A stretch of 64,000 nt of DNA, taken from contig NZ_LT629689.1 in assembly GCF_900102035.1 (NCBI RefSeq), positions 6,172,501 to 6,236,500 on the forward strand, in the 5' to 3' direction. This stretch comes from Pseudomonas extremaustralis. GTDB taxonomy: Bacteria; Pseudomonadota; Gammaproteobacteria; Pseudomonadales; Pseudomonadaceae. The position numbers were made by a program, and so were the translations under genes. Below the pieces are notes generated by a model, which saw nothing but the letters and a program-made list of their open reading frames with translations, made no database searches and had not been told where the DNA came from. Shown piece by piece: positions 42,223 through 52,238 of the stretch (position 1 is its first letter; each line of letters begins with the position of its first letter).

Positions 42223-43419
42223 TTAGATGTATTCGAATAGCGACATCTTCTGGATGCTGACGAAGGTCTGCTGCGCCGCCTGCAACGCCACTTGCAGCGC
42301 GGTGTACTCGCTGACCGACTCGGTGTAGTCGGCATCCACCAGGCCGGACAGGCGTTCGGTGTAGCTCAGGGCCAGGTCGTCGCCGATGGTGTCGAGTACG
42401 TCCAGTTGGTTGAGTCGCGAGCCCACTGAGGTCTGTACCGTGAGCACGTTGTCCTGGGCGTTGCTCAGTTGGCGACTGGCGGTAGCCAGGGTGTTGCTCA
42501 GGTTGGCTTGGTCGGCGTCGGTTTCCACCGGGGTTTGCAGCACCGAGATCAGGTTTTTCAGGGTGGCGAACACGTCCGGGTTGGCGTCGGCGGCTTTGCT
42601 CACGGTAATCGTGTCGCCGTCCACCGGGGTGCCGCTGAGGGTCAGGGACAGGCCGTTGACTTCCAGGGTGTCGCCCGAGGTGTAGGCCACCGGGTCGGCG
42701 CCGTCGAGGCTGTATTGCGCGGTGCCGTCGGCGGCGGTGCTGAAGGTCAGGCTGAAGCCGGTGCCGTAGTTGGCGTTCTGGGTGTCGGTGATGGTCGGGC
42801 CGCTGTAGGTCACGCTGCCGCTGTTGCTGCCGGCCTGGGCGATGAACCCCGCCGAACTGCTCACCGAGAGGAAAATCGTCGCTCCGGTGTCGCCGCTGGC
42901 CATGCTCTGGGTGGAGCTGACCAACTGCGTGACCGCATTACTGTCGCCCTGGTACACCAGTTCGCCAGCGGCGTTGGTGGCGAACGCCGGGCTTTGGCTC
43001 TGGTAGCCGGAAAACAGGTAATTGCCGTTGCTGTCGGTGGCGTTGGCCAGGGTTACCAGGGTGTCGTACACCCCTTGCAGCGAGGTGGCGATGGACTCGC
43101 GGTCGGCGTCGCTCAAGGTGCCGTTGTTGGCCTGCACGATCAGCGACCGGGCGCTGGTGAGGGCGTCGTTGATGCTGTCCAGGGTGCTTTCTTCCTGGGA
43201 CAAGGACGTGTTGATCGCGCTGCGCGAGTCGGCATATTGGCTATTCGCCGCGATCGCCTGGCGCACGTTGACCGCTTGGGCGGCGGCCAGCGAATCGTCG
43301 GAAGGGGTGACCACCCGCGTGCCGCTGGACACTTGCTGGGCGGCGTCCTGGTAGGCGCTTTCCTGGGTGAGCATCGCGTTCAGGTTCTGGTTGTAAATCG
43401 TCGCACTGCTAAGGCGCAT
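42223..43419 (-). CDS. flgL: Hook-filament junction protein FlgL
   Basis: This 398-residue flagellin-like junction protein begins MRLSSATIYNQNLNAMLTQE and has an N-terminal coiled segment with SAINTSLSQEESTLDSINDA. The C-terminal coil includes RLNQLDVLDTIGDDLALSYT and ends with SIQKMSLFEYI. The middle is Ser/Thr/Gly/Asp-rich. It is 12 bp downstream of flgK and is probably transcribed with it from the sigma-28 promoter at 45072-45099. Confidence 0.93.
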   Translation of the reverse strand: MRLSSATIYNQNLNAMLTQESAYQDAAQQVSSGTRVVTPSDDSLAAAQAVNVRQAIAANSQYADSRSAINTSLSQEESTLDSINDALTSARSLIVQANNGTLSDADRESIATSLQGVYDTLVTLANATDSNGNYLFSGYQSQSPAFATNAAGELVYQGDSNAVTQLVSSTQSMASGDTGATIFLSVSSSAGFIAQAGSNSGSVTYSGPTITDTQNANYGTGFSLTFSTAADGTAQYSLDGADPVAYTSGDTLEVNGLSLTLSGTPVDGDTITVSKAADANPDVFATLKNLISVLQTPVETDADQANLSNTLATASRQLSNAQDNVLTVQTSVGSRLNQLDVLDTIGDDLALSYTERLSGLVDADYTESVSEYTALQVALQAAQQTFVSIQKMSLFEYI

Positions 43420-43431
43420 GGCGTCGCTCCG

Positions 43432-45042
43432 CTAGTTGATGTCGAGGAGGGTGTCGAGCAGGGAGGTGCCCACTTCGACCACCTTCGCGCAGGCCTGGTA
43501 ATACTGCTGGTAGACGATCAGGTTGGCCGCCTCCTCATCCAGGTTGACCCCCGATTCCGACTGCTGCAGCGCGGTCAGTTGGTCGGTGAGGCCGGACTGG
43601 GTTTCCAGTTGCCCGGCGACCTTGCTGGCGGTGCTGCCCACATCGCTGACCAGGGCCGAATAGGTCTGGCTGAGGGTCTTGCTGCCACTGACGATGTTGC
43701 TGGTCTGCAGGTTGAGCATCGCCAGGGCGTTGCTGTTGTCGCTGGCGCCCGTGGAGGTGCCGGCGGCGATCAGGCTGCCGTCGCTGGTCACAGTGCTGAA
43801 GCTGCTGGCGGCGTTGCGCGTGGGCAGGACCAGGAAGCTGTCGCCGCTGTTGGCGGTGCCGCTGATAGCCACGCTCATGCCGGCGAAGGTCAGGGTGGCG
43901 TTGCTGCTGTCGTAGGTCGAGGTGACGCTGGCGCCGGTGTCGTTGCGGGTCACGGTGTAGCCGTCGGTGGCGGAATACTTGACGGTGTAGTCGGTGGCGC
44001 TCAAGGCACTGACATCGTCGGTGAAGGTCGCGCTCAAGGTGGCATCGCCGGTGTTCTGGGTATTGCCGTAGATGCTCGGGTTGTCCACCGAGAACAGCGC
44101 GGTGCCGGTGTCGCCATTCAGATCCGTGCCGGCGGCCTGCAAGGTGTTGAAGGCTTGGGTCAGGCTGACCGCGAGGATACCCAGCTGGTTTTGCGCGTCC
44201 GTCAGGCTGGTGTCGCGAAAGTCCATCAAGCCGCCCAGGGAGCCGCCCTCGAAGGTGGCGTCGTCAAGCGCGGTGGTGTGGCCGGCGGCGTCCACGTAGC
44301 TGACCACGGTTTGCGTCGGGTCGCTGGCCGAGACGGTGGTTTTCAAGTCGAAGCTGTCATTGCCCGACACCAGCGCCAGGCCGTTGCTCAGGGACACGGT
44401 GTAGCTGCCGTTGCTCTGGGTAGTGACATCCACGTCCACCAGTTCGCTGAGCTGGCTGACCAGCAGGTCGCGCTGGTCGAGCAGGGTGTTGGAGGTGGTG
44501 CCCAACGCTTCGGACAGGCTGATCTTTTTATTCAGGCCGGCGATCTGTTCGCTGAGGTCGTTGACCTGGGTGACCTGGTCGCTGATCTGGCTGTTCACGT
44601 CGCTGGCCATGTCATCCAGGTAGCTGCCCAGTTGGGTGAACTGCGACGTGAGGGTTTGCGCGGCGCCGATCACTTCCTCGCGCGCGGCGGTGTCGCTGGC
44701 GTCGGAGGTCAGGGTCTGGATCGCCGAGAAGAAGCTTTGCATCAGGGTGTCGAGGCTCGCGTCGCCATCGGCCAACAGGCTGTCGATCTGGTCGATTTCG
44801 GTCTGGTAGGTCGACAGCGCGCTCTCGGCACTGGTGGAACTGTTGAGCTGGCTGGTGACGAACTGGTTGTACTGGCGATCCACGCTGGCGATCTGCACGC
44901 CGCTGCCGGCGGTGGCTTCGGAGAAGGTCGCCACCTGCAGGGTGTAACCCGCCGTGTAGGCGTTGGTGGTGTTGCTGCTGCTGGTGCTGAGGGCGATCTG
45001 TGCGGCGGTCAGGCCGCTGACGCCTATGGAAATAATGCTCAT
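43432..45042 (-). CDS. flgK: Hook-filament junction protein FlgK
   Basis: This 536-residue protein has the axial-protein N-terminus (MSIISIGVSGLTAAQIALST, then SNTTNAYTAGYTLQVATF). Conserved FlgK stretches include DQRDLLVSQLSELVDVDVTT. The C-terminus ends NLIVYQQYYQACAKVVEVGT. The N-terminal SNTTNA replaces the more usual SNNIANA of rod/hook proteins, a small divergence. FlgK is exported with the help of FlgN, encoded at 53281-53712. Confidence 0.94.
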   Translation of the reverse strand: MSIISIGVSGLTAAQIALSTSSSNTTNAYTAGYTLQVATFSEATAGSGVQIASVDRQYNQFVTSQLNSSTSAESALSTYQTEIDQIDSLLADGDASLDTLMQSFFSAIQTLTSDASDTAAREEVIGAAQTLTSQFTQLGSYLDDMASDVNSQISDQVTQVNDLSEQIAGLNKKISLSEALGTTSNTLLDQRDLLVSQLSELVDVDVTTQSNGSYTVSLSNGLALVSGNDSFDLKTTVSASDPTQTVVSYVDAAGHTTALDDATFEGGSLGGLMDFRDTSLTDAQNQLGILAVSLTQAFNTLQAAGTDLNGDTGTALFSVDNPSIYGNTQNTGDATLSATFTDDVSALSATDYTVKYSATDGYTVTRNDTGASVTSTYDSSNATLTFAGMSVAISGTANSGDSFLVLPTRNAASSFSTVTSDGSLIAAGTSTGASDNSNALAMLNLQTSNIVSGSKTLSQTYSALVSDVGSTASKVAGQLETQSGLTDQLTALQQSESGVNLDEEAANLIVYQQYYQACAKVVEVGTSLLDTLLDIN

Positions 45043-45071
45043 CGAGAAGCTCCTGGGCTACATGGTTGGCA

Positions 45072-45099
45072 CTATCGGCCCGGCGAAAGGGCAACTTGA
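45072..45099 (-). promoter_or_regulatory. Sigma-28 (FliA) promoter of flgKL
   Basis: On the minus strand, TCAAGTTG, 12 nt, GCCGATAG: the -10 is identical to that of the flgM promoter and the spacing is the same as at fliC, fliD and flgM. It lies 29 bp before the flgK ATG, in the 65-bp flgJ-flgK gap. A class III promoter before flgK is known in enterobacteria. Confidence 0.65.
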
Positions 45100-45107
45100 C
45101 CCCTGTT

Positions 45108-46031
45108 CTATAAATCGTTTTGCAACTGCGCCACGGCCGGGACGGCGCGCAGCGGACCGATGGTGGCCATCACCGAAATCAGCTTCTGGGCATAGCGCGG
45201 GTCGGTGGCATAACCGCCCTGTTGCAGCGCGACGGCGGCCTGGGGCGCATCGTTGGCGGTGCGCACGGCGGCGTAGCCGGGGCGGCTGCGCATCAAGCGC
45301 GCGTAGTCGTTGAAAGCGGCTTCGTCGCTGGGGTACACGCGAAACGCTTCCAACTGTTTTTGTGCTTCGGCGTCGGTGTATTCGGTGGTCATCACCTGGG
45401 TGGTCGGGCCTTGCCATTGGCCGCCGGCCTTGATGCCGAACAGGTTGTGGCTGTCGGCGCCGCCGGCAGTGGTGATGGTGCGCCGGCCCCAGTCGGTTTC
45501 CAGGGCGGCCTGGGCCAGGATCAGTTCAGCGGGCACGCCACTGCTGCGCGCGGCCTTTTGCGCCGGCTCGCTCAAGCGCGCGATAAACGCTTGCACATGC
45601 TCGGGCTGGTCCTTGTCGGCGCCGCTGACTTCACGGCGCTTCCAGGCATCGAACGCCGGGCTGGCAAACGGCGAGGGGCGCGCCGGCGGCAGGTCGAGGA
45701 AGGCGCTGGTGGCGCTGTCCAGCTCGGGGCTCTGGCGGGTGGTGTAGCCGCTCAATTGCCGGGTGAGTTGCTCGGCCAGGCCGATGCCTTTGCCCGCCAG
45801 GCTCTGGGCCCATTGCTGGTCGAGCATCTCGGTGTACATCTCGGTCTGCGAGTTGTTCGACATCTCCGACTTGGGCACCGCCGCCCGCATGCTTTTGAGC
45901 ATCATCTGCAGGAACAGTGCCTCGAACTGTTTGCTGGCTTCCTTGAGCCCGGCATGGGGATCCAGGTGCGCACTGTTGCGCAGCCGGTCCAGGCCCTGCA
46001 CATCCAGGGCAAAACCTTCGGCGCTTTTCAT
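45108..46031 (-). CDS. flgJ: Rod-cap and peptidoglycan hydrolase FlgJ
   Basis: This 307-residue dual-domain protein has an N-terminal rod-cap domain (KEASKQFEALFLQMMLKSMR, then EMYTEMLDQQWAQSLAGKGI). The C-terminal glucosaminidase-type domain has AELILAQAALETDWGRRTIT (catalytic Glu in LETDWG) and HNLFGIKAGGQWQG. It opens the wall for the growing rod. The start overlaps the flgI stop by one base (TGATG). The dual-domain form is the gamma-proteobacterial type. Confidence 0.95.
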   Translation of the reverse strand: MKSAEGFALDVQGLDRLRNSAHLDPHAGLKEASKQFEALFLQMMLKSMRAAVPKSEMSNNSQTEMYTEMLDQQWAQSLAGKGIGLAEQLTRQLSGYTTRQSPELDSATSAFLDLPPARPSPFASPAFDAWKRREVSGADKDQPEHVQAFIARLSEPAQKAARSSGVPAELILAQAALETDWGRRTITTAGGADSHNLFGIKAGGQWQGPTTQVMTTEYTDAEAQKQLEAFRVYPSDEAAFNDYARLMRSRPGYAAVRTANDAPQAAVALQQGGYATDPRYAQKLISVMATIGPLRAVPAVAQLQNDL

Positions 46032-47140
46032 CAGATGATCTCCAACTCTGCCCGCAATGAACCGGCGGCCTTGAGTGCTTGCAGAATCACCATCAGATCC
46101 TGCGGGGTGGCCCCCAGCGCATTCAGGCCTTTGATCACGTCCATCAAGTTCGCTGTGCCTTCGAGCAGGTGCAGCGAACCGCCCTGGGACTCGATGGAAA
46201 TATTGCTCTGGGAGCTGGTCGCCGTCTGGCCGCCACTGAAAGCGCCGGGCTGGCTGACCGTGTTGGTGGTGTCGATGATGACCGACAGGTTGCCGTGGGC
46301 CACGGCGGCGCGGTACAGCTTGACCGAGCTGTTGAGCACGACGGAGCCGGTACGCGAATCGAGGATCACCTTCGGTCGCGCCTGGATCGGTAGCACTTCG
46401 ATGCTCTCGATGCGTGCCATGAAATTGGTGCGCTCATTGGGCGACAGCGGGCCCTGGATCTCGATCAGGCCGCCGTCCACCGCCGAGGCCACGGTGCGGC
46501 GCATTTCCAGGTTGATCGCCGTCACCACGCGCTGCGCGGTGGCGGAGTCCGGTTCATGCAGAGACAGCCCCAGCAGGCCGCGTTCGTTGTTCAGGTTCAG
46601 CGCCACCGTGCGCTCGATGATCGCGCCCCGGCTGATGCGCCCGCCGGCCAACTGGTTGACCGTCACGCTGCTGCCGTTGGCCGACGCTCCGGCACCGCCC
46701 ACCAGCAGGTTGCCCTGGGCCACGGCGTAGACCTCACCGTCGGCGCCCTTCATCGGGGTCATCAGCAGGGTGCCGCCGCGCAGGCTTTTGGCGTTGCCGA
46801 TGGACGACACCACCACATCGATCTGCTGCCCCGCGCGCGCCAGGGCCGGCAGGTTGGCGGTGACGATTACCGCTGCGATATTGCGCATCTGCATGTTCGC
46901 GCCGGCCGGCAGGGTCACGCCCAGTTGCGACAGCATGTTGGTCAGGCCTTGCTCGGTGAACGGGCTCTGGGTGGTCTGGTCGCCGCTGCCATCCAGGCCG
47001 ACTACCAGGCCATAGCCCACCAGGTTGTTGGGACGGATGCCGGCAAAGTCGGCGATGTCACGGATCTGCTCGGCGTGCACCGTCGCGCCCAGCCACAACG
47101 GGCAGCTCAGCAGCAGGATTCTGGCGGCTCTCATGAACAT
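46031..47140 (-). CDS. flgI: Flagellar P-ring protein FlgI
   Basis: This is a 369-residue periplasmic protein with a signal peptide (MRAARILLLSCPLWLGATVHA, cleaved before EQIRD). Hallmarks are FAGIRPNNLVGYGLVVGLDG and GSGDQTTQSPFTEQGLTNML, with LEGTANLMDVIKGLNALGAT near the end. ATG 47140 gives a normal FlgI length; ATG 47134 is equally possible and the TTG further upstream is rejected. It polymerises around the rod in the peptidoglycan layer. Confidence 0.95.
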   Translation of the reverse strand: MFMRAARILLLSCPLWLGATVHAEQIRDIADFAGIRPNNLVGYGLVVGLDGSGDQTTQSPFTEQGLTNMLSQLGVTLPAGANMQMRNIAAVIVTANLPALARAGQQIDVVVSSIGNAKSLRGGTLLMTPMKGADGEVYAVAQGNLLVGGAGASANGSSVTVNQLAGGRISRGAIIERTVALNLNNERGLLGLSLHEPDSATAQRVVTAINLEMRRTVASAVDGGLIEIQGPLSPNERTNFMARIESIEVLPIQARPKVILDSRTGSVVLNSSVKLYRAAVAHGNLSVIIDTTNTVSQPGAFSGGQTATSSQSNISIESQGGSLHLLEGTANLMDVIKGLNALGATPQDLMVILQALKAAGSLRAELEII

Positions 47141-47167
47141 GGCATGGGTTCTCAAAAAAGGTGAGGC

Positions 47168-47824
47168 TCAGAAAGGTGAAACGTTCAGAAGGATGCGATG
47201 GAGCCAGCCCATCCGCTGCGCTTCATTGATATAGCCGTCGCCCACGTACTCGATGCGCGCCTGGGACACCTGGGTCGACGACACGGTGTTCTCGCCGGTG
47301 ATGCTGCGTGGGTTGACCAGCCCGGAAAAACGGATGAACTCGGTGCCTTGGTTGATCGCGATCTGTTTGTCACCGCGCACGCGCAGGTGCCCGTTGGGCA
47401 TCACCTGCATCACCGTCACGGAAATCGTGCCGGTGAACGAGTTGTTCGCCTGGGAACCGCCGGCGCCGACAAAGTCGTGGGTGGTGGACGCGTCCAGGCC
47501 GAAGGAGCCGACCTGGCTGGGGCGGCTGGACTTGGTCGCGAGGCTCAAGCCCATCGAACCGGCACGGCTGGCATTGGACGATGAGTTCTTGCTGGCGCTG
47601 ACCTGTTCTTCCAGCTGGATCGTCAGGGTGTCGCCGACCCGGCGCGGGCGACGGTCCTCGAACAGCGGCTGCGAGCCCAGGCTGCCCTGGTAGATCGAAC
47701 CGTTGGCCTGGCGCAAGGGGTAGACCGGCGCCGGCAGGTCTTCGTCGGGCACCACCGGTTTGTGCGGCAGTTGATCGCAGCCCGCCAGGGCCAATACGCC
47801 GGCCAATAAGTACTTGTGAACCAT
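47168..47824 (-). CDS. flgH: Flagellar L-ring lipoprotein FlgH
   Basis: This 218-residue lipoprotein has a lipobox LALAGC with the lipidated Cys at about residue 16. The mature part contains [40 protein letters not shown] and [20 protein letters not shown], typical of FlgH. It forms the outer-membrane ring. It lies 27 bp before the flgI start and 14 bp after flgG. Confidence 0.95.
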   Translation of the reverse strand: MVHKYLLAGVLALAGCDQLPHKPVVPDEDLPAPVYPLRQANGSIYQGSLGSQPLFEDRRPRRVGDTLTIQLEEQVSASKNSSSNASRAGSMGLSLATKSSRPSQVGSFGLDASTTHDFVGAGGSQANNSFTGTISVTVMQVMPNGHLRVRGDKQIAINQGTEFIRFSGLVNPRSITGENTVSSTQVSQARIEYVGDGYINEAQRMGWLHRILLNVSPF

Positions 47825-47838
47825 GGTTGGGGTCTCGA

Positions 47839-48621
47839 TCAGAGCTGGGTCAGACGCTGGAGCATCTCGTCCGAGCTCTCCACGGCCTTGCTGTTGATTT
47901 CGTAGGCGCGCTGGGTCTGGATCATGCCGACCATTTCTTCCACCACGTTGACGTTGGAGGTTTCCACGTAGCCCTGGGACAGCGTGCCGCCGCCGTTGAG
48001 GCCTGGTGTGGTTTCGGTGGGCGCGCCCGAGGCGTCGGTTTCCAGGTAGAGGTTCTGGCCGATGCTTTCCAGGCCGGCCGGGTTGATGAACAGCGCCAGG
48101 TTCAATTGGCCGACCTGGGTCGCGGTGGATGAGGCCGGCGTGGTCACCGAGACGATGCCGTCGCTGCTGATGGTGATCGCGGTGGCGTTGGCGGGGATGG
48201 TGATGCCGGCCGACAGTTTGTAGCCGTTGGAGGTGACCATCTCGCCATTGGCGTCGAGCTGGAAGCTGCCGTCACGGGTGTAGCCGGTGCTGCCGTCGGG
48301 CATGTCCACCTGGAAAAACCCCAGGCCGTTGATCGCCAGGTCCTTGGAGTTGCTGGTCTGCTCCAGGTTGCCCTGGGTGTGCAGGCGCTCGGTGGCGACT
48401 TCGCGCACGCCGGTGCCCACCTGCAAGCCGGAGGGCAGGCGTGTGTCGGTGCTGCTCTGGGCGCCGGGCTGGCGCACGTTCTGGTACACCAGGTCTTCGA
48501 ACACCGCGCGCGAGCGCTTGAAGCCGTTGGTGCTGACGTTCGCCAGGTTGTTGGCGATCACATCCATTTGCCCCTGCTGGGCTTCCAGGCCGGTCTTTGC
48601 CGTCCACAGTGATCGGATCAT
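47839..48621 (-). CDS. flgG: Distal rod protein FlgG
   Basis: This 260-residue axial protein begins [20 protein letters not shown] and carries the rod/hook motif [20 protein letters not shown]. The FlgG-specific early insert [11 protein letters not shown] follows. It ends [20 protein letters not shown], the classic C-terminal axial motif. Length is standard. It is encoded between flgF and flgH. Confidence 0.96.
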   Translation of the reverse strand: MIRSLWTAKTGLEAQQGQMDVIANNLANVSTNGFKRSRAVFEDLVYQNVRQPGAQSSTDTRLPSGLQVGTGVREVATERLHTQGNLEQTSNSKDLAINGLGFFQVDMPDGSTGYTRDGSFQLDANGEMVTSNGYKLSAGITIPANATAITISSDGIVSVTTPASSTATQVGQLNLALFINPAGLESIGQNLYLETDASGAPTETTPGLNGGGTLSQGYVETSNVNVVEEMVGMIQTQRAYEINSKAVESSDEMLQRLTQL

Positions 48622-48652
48622 CGTTGGGTTCCTTGTCGGTTCAACCGGGCGG

Positions 48653-49390
48653 TCAGCTCAGGGAAAGCAGGCTGTTGGCGCTCTTGGCGTTTTCGTCGGC
48701 GGTGCTGATGGCTTTCATCTGCATGTCGTAGCGCCGCGAGTTGTCGATCATCGCCACCATGGCGTTGGTCGGGCTGACGTTGCTGCCTTCCAGTGCGCCG
48801 GGGGCCACGCGCAGGCTGTCGTCGGCCGGCAGGGGTTGGGCGTTGGCGCTGCGAAACAGCCCGTCAGTGCCGGCCTGCAACGTGCCGGGCAACGCCGAGA
48901 CCAGCTTTAACTTGCCTACCGGGCTCAAGCCACGGGGCTCCATGCCCAGTTCACGCACGCTGATGGTGCCGTCGCTGCCCAGGGTGACTTCGCTGCCCAG
49001 CGGTACGGTGACCGGCCCGCCATCGCCGATCACCGGACGCCCGCCCACGGTCATGGCGCCGGTGCCGTCGACCTGCAAGTCCCCACGCCGGGTGTAGGCT
49101 TCGCTGCCGTCGCCGGTCTGCACCGCGAGCATCACGTTTTCGTCCAGGGCCACATCCAGCGCGCGGTCGGTGTGCACGATCGGCCCTTCGCTCCAGTCCA
49201 CGCCCACGCCGTTGGCGGCCACCGACACACGGGTCGGCAGGCCTTCGCCCGCCACCGGTGAAGACTGCATCTGCACCAGTTGCGCGCGAAACCCCGGGGT
49301 CACGACGTTGGCCAGGTTGTTGGCCACGACGGCCTGCTGTTCGAGCGCCTGGTTGGCCCCGCTCATGGCCGTGAAGAGCATGCGATCCAT
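48653..49390 (-). CDS. flgF: Proximal rod protein FlgF
   Basis: This 245-residue axial protein begins [20 protein letters not shown] and has [20 protein letters not shown] at the N-terminus. The C-terminus has [20 protein letters not shown]. The [12 protein letters not shown] motif and the length distinguish FlgF from FlgG. It lies 31 bp before flgG and 4 bp after flgE. Confidence 0.95.
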   Translation of the reverse strand: MDRMLFTAMSGANQALEQQAVVANNLANVVTPGFRAQLVQMQSSPVAGEGLPTRVSVAANGVGVDWSEGPIVHTDRALDVALDENVMLAVQTGDGSEAYTRRGDLQVDGTGAMTVGGRPVIGDGGPVTVPLGSEVTLGSDGTISVRELGMEPRGLSPVGKLKLVSALPGTLQAGTDGLFRSANAQPLPADDSLRVAPGALEGSNVSPTNAMVAMIDNSRRYDMQMKAISTADENAKSANSLLSLS

Positions 49391-49394
49391 AGGG

Positions 49395-50543
49395 TCAGGA
49401 ACCGATGTTCACGGCTTGTTGCAGCACTTCGCTTTGCGCCGTCACCGACTTGGCGTTGGCCTGGAAGTTGCGCTGGGCAATGATCAGGTTCACCAGTTCG
49501 GCGGTCAGGTCGACGTTGGAGTCTTCAGTGGTGCCGCTCAGGATTGACCCCAGCGAACCGCTGCTGGCCACGCCCAGCAGAGCCTGACCGGAGGCGGTGG
49601 TGGCCAGCCAGGTGTTGTCGCCGTTGGCTTTGAGACCGTTTTCGTTGCTGAAGTTGGCGAGCTGGATCTGATTGACGTTTTTGGTCTGGTCGTTGGAGTA
49701 GGTGGCGACCACGGTGCCGGTTTCATCGATGGTGAAGCTCACCAGGCTGCCGGAGGTGTAGCCGTTCTGGGTGATGTCGGTCACCGACGAATCGTTGCCG
49801 AACTGGGTGGTTCCGGTCAGGTCGAGGGTCAGCGACATGCTCGCCGCGCCGTTGGCCGGGTCATAGGTATAGGTGCCGGTGGTGCCGCTGGTGATCAGGC
49901 CGCTGGAACTGAAGCTGACGGTTTGGGTGTCGGTCAGCAGGTTGCCGTCGATGGCGGTGTGCACGTCCCAGGTGTTGTCGGCGGTCTTGCTGAAATACAG
50001 CGTGCTGGTGTGGCTGATGCCCAGGGAATCGTAGAGCGTCGTGCTGGTGGAATAGGAGTAGGTGGTCGAGTCGGTCTGGCTGAACGCGGTAGTGATCACG
50101 CTTTTGCTGGCGTCCAGGTTCAGCTCGGCATCCAGCTCGGTGCTGGCGCTGGCTTGCATGCCGGTGGTGGGGATCTGGATCACGCCGTTGACCCCCAGCA
50201 ATTTGTCGCCGGCGGCGTTTTCCAGGTAGCCGTCGGCGGTCAGGGTCAGTTGGCCGTTGCGCGAGTACACGGTTTGCGTGCCGTCGGAGAAGGTGAAGAA
50301 CCCGTCACCGTTGATCGCCAGGTCCAGGGCGTTATCGGTGGTGGTCAGGCTGCCGGACTCGAAGTTCTGCACCACGCCCGAGACCTGGGTACCCAGGCCG
50401 ACGTCGGCGCCGGAGTACACATCGGCGAACTGCGTGGTCGAGCTTTTGAAGCCCACGGTCTGGGAGTTGGAAATGTTGTTGCTGACCACGTTGAGGTCGG
50501 TGGACGCTGCCGACAGACCACTGAGCGCTTGGGAAAAAGCCAT
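49395..50543 (-). CDS. flgE: Hook protein FlgE
   Basis: This 382-residue hook protein begins MAFSQALSGLSAASTDLNVV and shows SNNISNSQTVGFKSSTTQFA, then FADVYSGADVGLGTQVSGVV. The middle is a Ser/Thr/Asp-rich variable domain. It ends DLTAELVNLIIAQRNFQANA. It is shorter than the P. aeruginosa polar hook protein (about 460 residues, from memory) and nearer the enterobacterial size, consistent with a distinct flagellar lineage. Confidence 0.95.
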   Translation of the reverse strand: MAFSQALSGLSAASTDLNVVSNNISNSQTVGFKSSTTQFADVYSGADVGLGTQVSGVVQNFESGSLTTTDNALDLAINGDGFFTFSDGTQTVYSRNGQLTLTADGYLENAAGDKLLGVNGVIQIPTTGMQASASTELDAELNLDASKSVITTAFSQTDSTTYSYSTSTTLYDSLGISHTSTLYFSKTADNTWDVHTAIDGNLLTDTQTVSFSSSGLITSGTTGTYTYDPANGAASMSLTLDLTGTTQFGNDSSVTDITQNGYTSGSLVSFTIDETGTVVATYSNDQTKNVNQIQLANFSNENGLKANGDNTWLATTASGQALLGVASSGSLGSILSGTTEDSNVDLTAELVNLIIAQRNFQANAKSVTAQSEVLQQAVNIGS

Positions 50544-50558
50544 GGTGATTCTCCTTCG

Positions 50559-51236
50559 TTATAGGACGAGGCTGATGTCGCTCAGGGCGACGTTTTCGTT
50601 GACGCCGCCCAGGTCCAGCGCAACGGCGTTGCTGCTGTCGGTGGTGACACCGGTGACCAGCGCGTATTTGAGGGCAGTGCTGGCCACGGCGACGTCGTCG
50701 GTGGTGGCGCTGATGGAGAAGGTGTAGGCGCCGTCGGCGGCGGTGGTGCCGTCGTCCTGCAGGCCGTCCCACGACAGCGATTGGGTGCCGGCGCTCATCT
50801 CGCCTTCATCCAGGGTGCGCACCACGGTGCCGCTGCTGTCTTTGATGGTGACGGTGACGCTGTCGGCATCACTGTCCAGGGTGACGCCGAAGGGGGTGGT
50901 GACGCCGTCGTCGACCTGGATCGTGTTGCCGTCGATCAACACGCCGTTGCCCACCAGGGCCGAGGCTTGCAGGGTCTCGGAGGCACTGATCTGGCCAGAG
51001 ATACCTTCCAGGGTGCTGGTGACGTCTTCGATGCTGCTGATGGTGCTGATCTGCGCCAGCTGGGTGACCATCTCGCTGTTGTCCATCGGGTCGGTGGGGT
51101 CCTGGTTCTGCAACTCCGTGGTTAACAGCGTGAGGAACTGGTCCTGCAATTCGTCCGATGCCGAGGTGCTGCTCTCGGCAGTGGTGCTGGTGCTGTTCAT
51201 GGTCGACAACACCGAGCTGGAAATCGTACTGGTCAT
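50559..51236 (-). CDS. flgD: Hook-cap protein FlgD
   Basis: This 225-residue scaffold has a Ser/Thr-rich start, then the conserved LQDQFLTLLTTELQNQDPTD and MDNSEMVTQLAQISTISSIE. The C-terminal Ig-like part includes GAYTFSISATTDDVAV. FlgD caps the growing hook and leaves when the hook is complete. It lies 15 bp before flgE and 3 bp after flgC. Confidence 0.95.
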   Translation of the reverse strand: MTSTISSSVLSTMNSTSTTAESSTSASDELQDQFLTLLTTELQNQDPTDPMDNSEMVTQLAQISTISSIEDVTSTLEGISGQISASETLQASALVGNGVLIDGNTIQVDDGVTTPFGVTLDSDADSVTVTIKDSSGTVVRTLDEGEMSAGTQSLSWDGLQDDGTTAADGAYTFSISATTDDVAVASTALKYALVTGVTTDSSNAVALDLGGVNENVALSDISLVL

Positions 51237-51239
51237 GGT

Positions 51240-51647
51240 TTATGCCTCACCTAGGGTCAAAGTTTTCAGCATCATTTCCTTGCTGGTGGACATGACTTCG
51301 ACGTTGGCCTGGTAGGAGCGCGACGCGGAAATCATGTTGACCATTTCGCCCACCGGCTCGACGTTGGGCATGGTCACGTAGCCCGACTCGTCGGCCAGCG
51401 GATCGCCGGGGCGGTATTCCTGGCGCATCGGCGAGCCGTCCTCGACCACCTGGCTGACGCGCACGCCGCCGATGTTGCTGCCGGTCTGGTATTGCGATTC
51501 GAACACCACCTGCCGCGCCCGGTAGGCTTCGTTGTCCGGGCCGCTGGTGGTGTCGGCGTTGGCCAGGTTGCTGGCGGTTACGTTCATGCGCTGGGACTGG
51601 GCACTCAGCGCGGAGCCGGCGATATCGAAAATGCTGAACATCGACAT
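51240..51647 (-). CDS. flgC: Proximal rod protein FlgC
   Basis: This 135-residue rod protein begins [20 protein letters not shown]. It contains [20 protein letters not shown] and [20 protein letters not shown], diagnostic for FlgC. Either Met1 or Met3 may start translation. It lies 15 bp downstream of flgB. Confidence 0.96.
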   Translation of the reverse strand: MSMFSIFDIAGSALSAQSQRMNVTASNLANADTTSGPDNEAYRARQVVFESQYQTGSNIGGVRVSQVVEDGSPMRQEYRPGDPLADESGYVTMPNVEPVGEMVNMISASRSYQANVEVMSTSKEMMLKTLTLGEA

Positions 51648-51662
51648 GGTGGTTTCCCTGGG

Positions 51663-52076
51663 TTATTCGGACTGCATGGCGGTCTTGAGCGACTGTAGGC
51701 GGCTGCTCAGAAAGGTCAGGCTGGCCTGGTAGCGCACGGCGTTGTCGGTGAACTGCGCGCGCTCGCGGTCCATGTCCACGGTGTTGCCGTCCAGGCTCGG
51801 TTGGTCCGGCACGCGGTAGAGCAAGTCACGGCTGGCGAAGCGGCTGCTGTCGGCGTGCAGGTGGCGGTCGGACGTGGTGGCCAGGCTCATGCCGCGGCCC
51901 TGGGTGTGGGACTTTTGCAGGGAGCTGGCCAGTTCGGCGCTGAAGTCAAAATCCCGTGCGCGGAAGTTGGGTGTGTCGGCGTTGGCGATGTTATTGGCCA
52001 ATACCTGCTGGCGCTCAGCCCGCAAACTCATTGCGTCCTGCTGAAAGCGCAGCTCGTTGTCGAGCTTGTCGATCAT
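51663..52076 (-). CDS. flgB: Proximal rod protein FlgB
   Basis: This 137-residue rod protein begins MIDKLDNELRFQQDAMSLRA and carries VLANNIANADTPNFRARDFD, diagnostic for FlgB. It ends with the axial coil VRYQASLTFLSSRLQSLKTA. ATG 52076 was used; the 17-residue longer frame starts with unrelated residues. It is the first gene of flgBCDEFGHIJKL and is divergent from flgA across 162 bp, the expected site of FlhDC-dependent early promoters. Confidence 0.95.
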   Translation of the reverse strand: MIDKLDNELRFQQDAMSLRAERQQVLANNIANADTPNFRARDFDFSAELASSLQKSHTQGRGMSLATTSDRHLHADSSRFASRDLLYRVPDQPSLDGNTVDMDRERAQFTDNAVRYQASLTFLSSRLQSLKTAMQSE

Positions 52077-52238
52077 GGTTGCGGACCTGTGCATCAAATA
52101 AATGAACGGCTCGCAGGTTAGTCCCAAGGTCGCCCCGGCAAAGGCCGAAACAGGCGGCTATTTGACGACCAATTCAGGCCTTGCCTCGGCGGCGGGGCGA
52201 CTAGAATTCTGCGCTGGGCAGCGCGGAGGGCTTGAGTG

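Noticed and set aside
42469..45099. 876-codon plus-strand open frame opposite flgL and flgK
   Set aside because: Antisense to two firmly identified genes; its Gly/Val/His-rich translation is the mirror image of high-GC3 coding and resembles no protein family.
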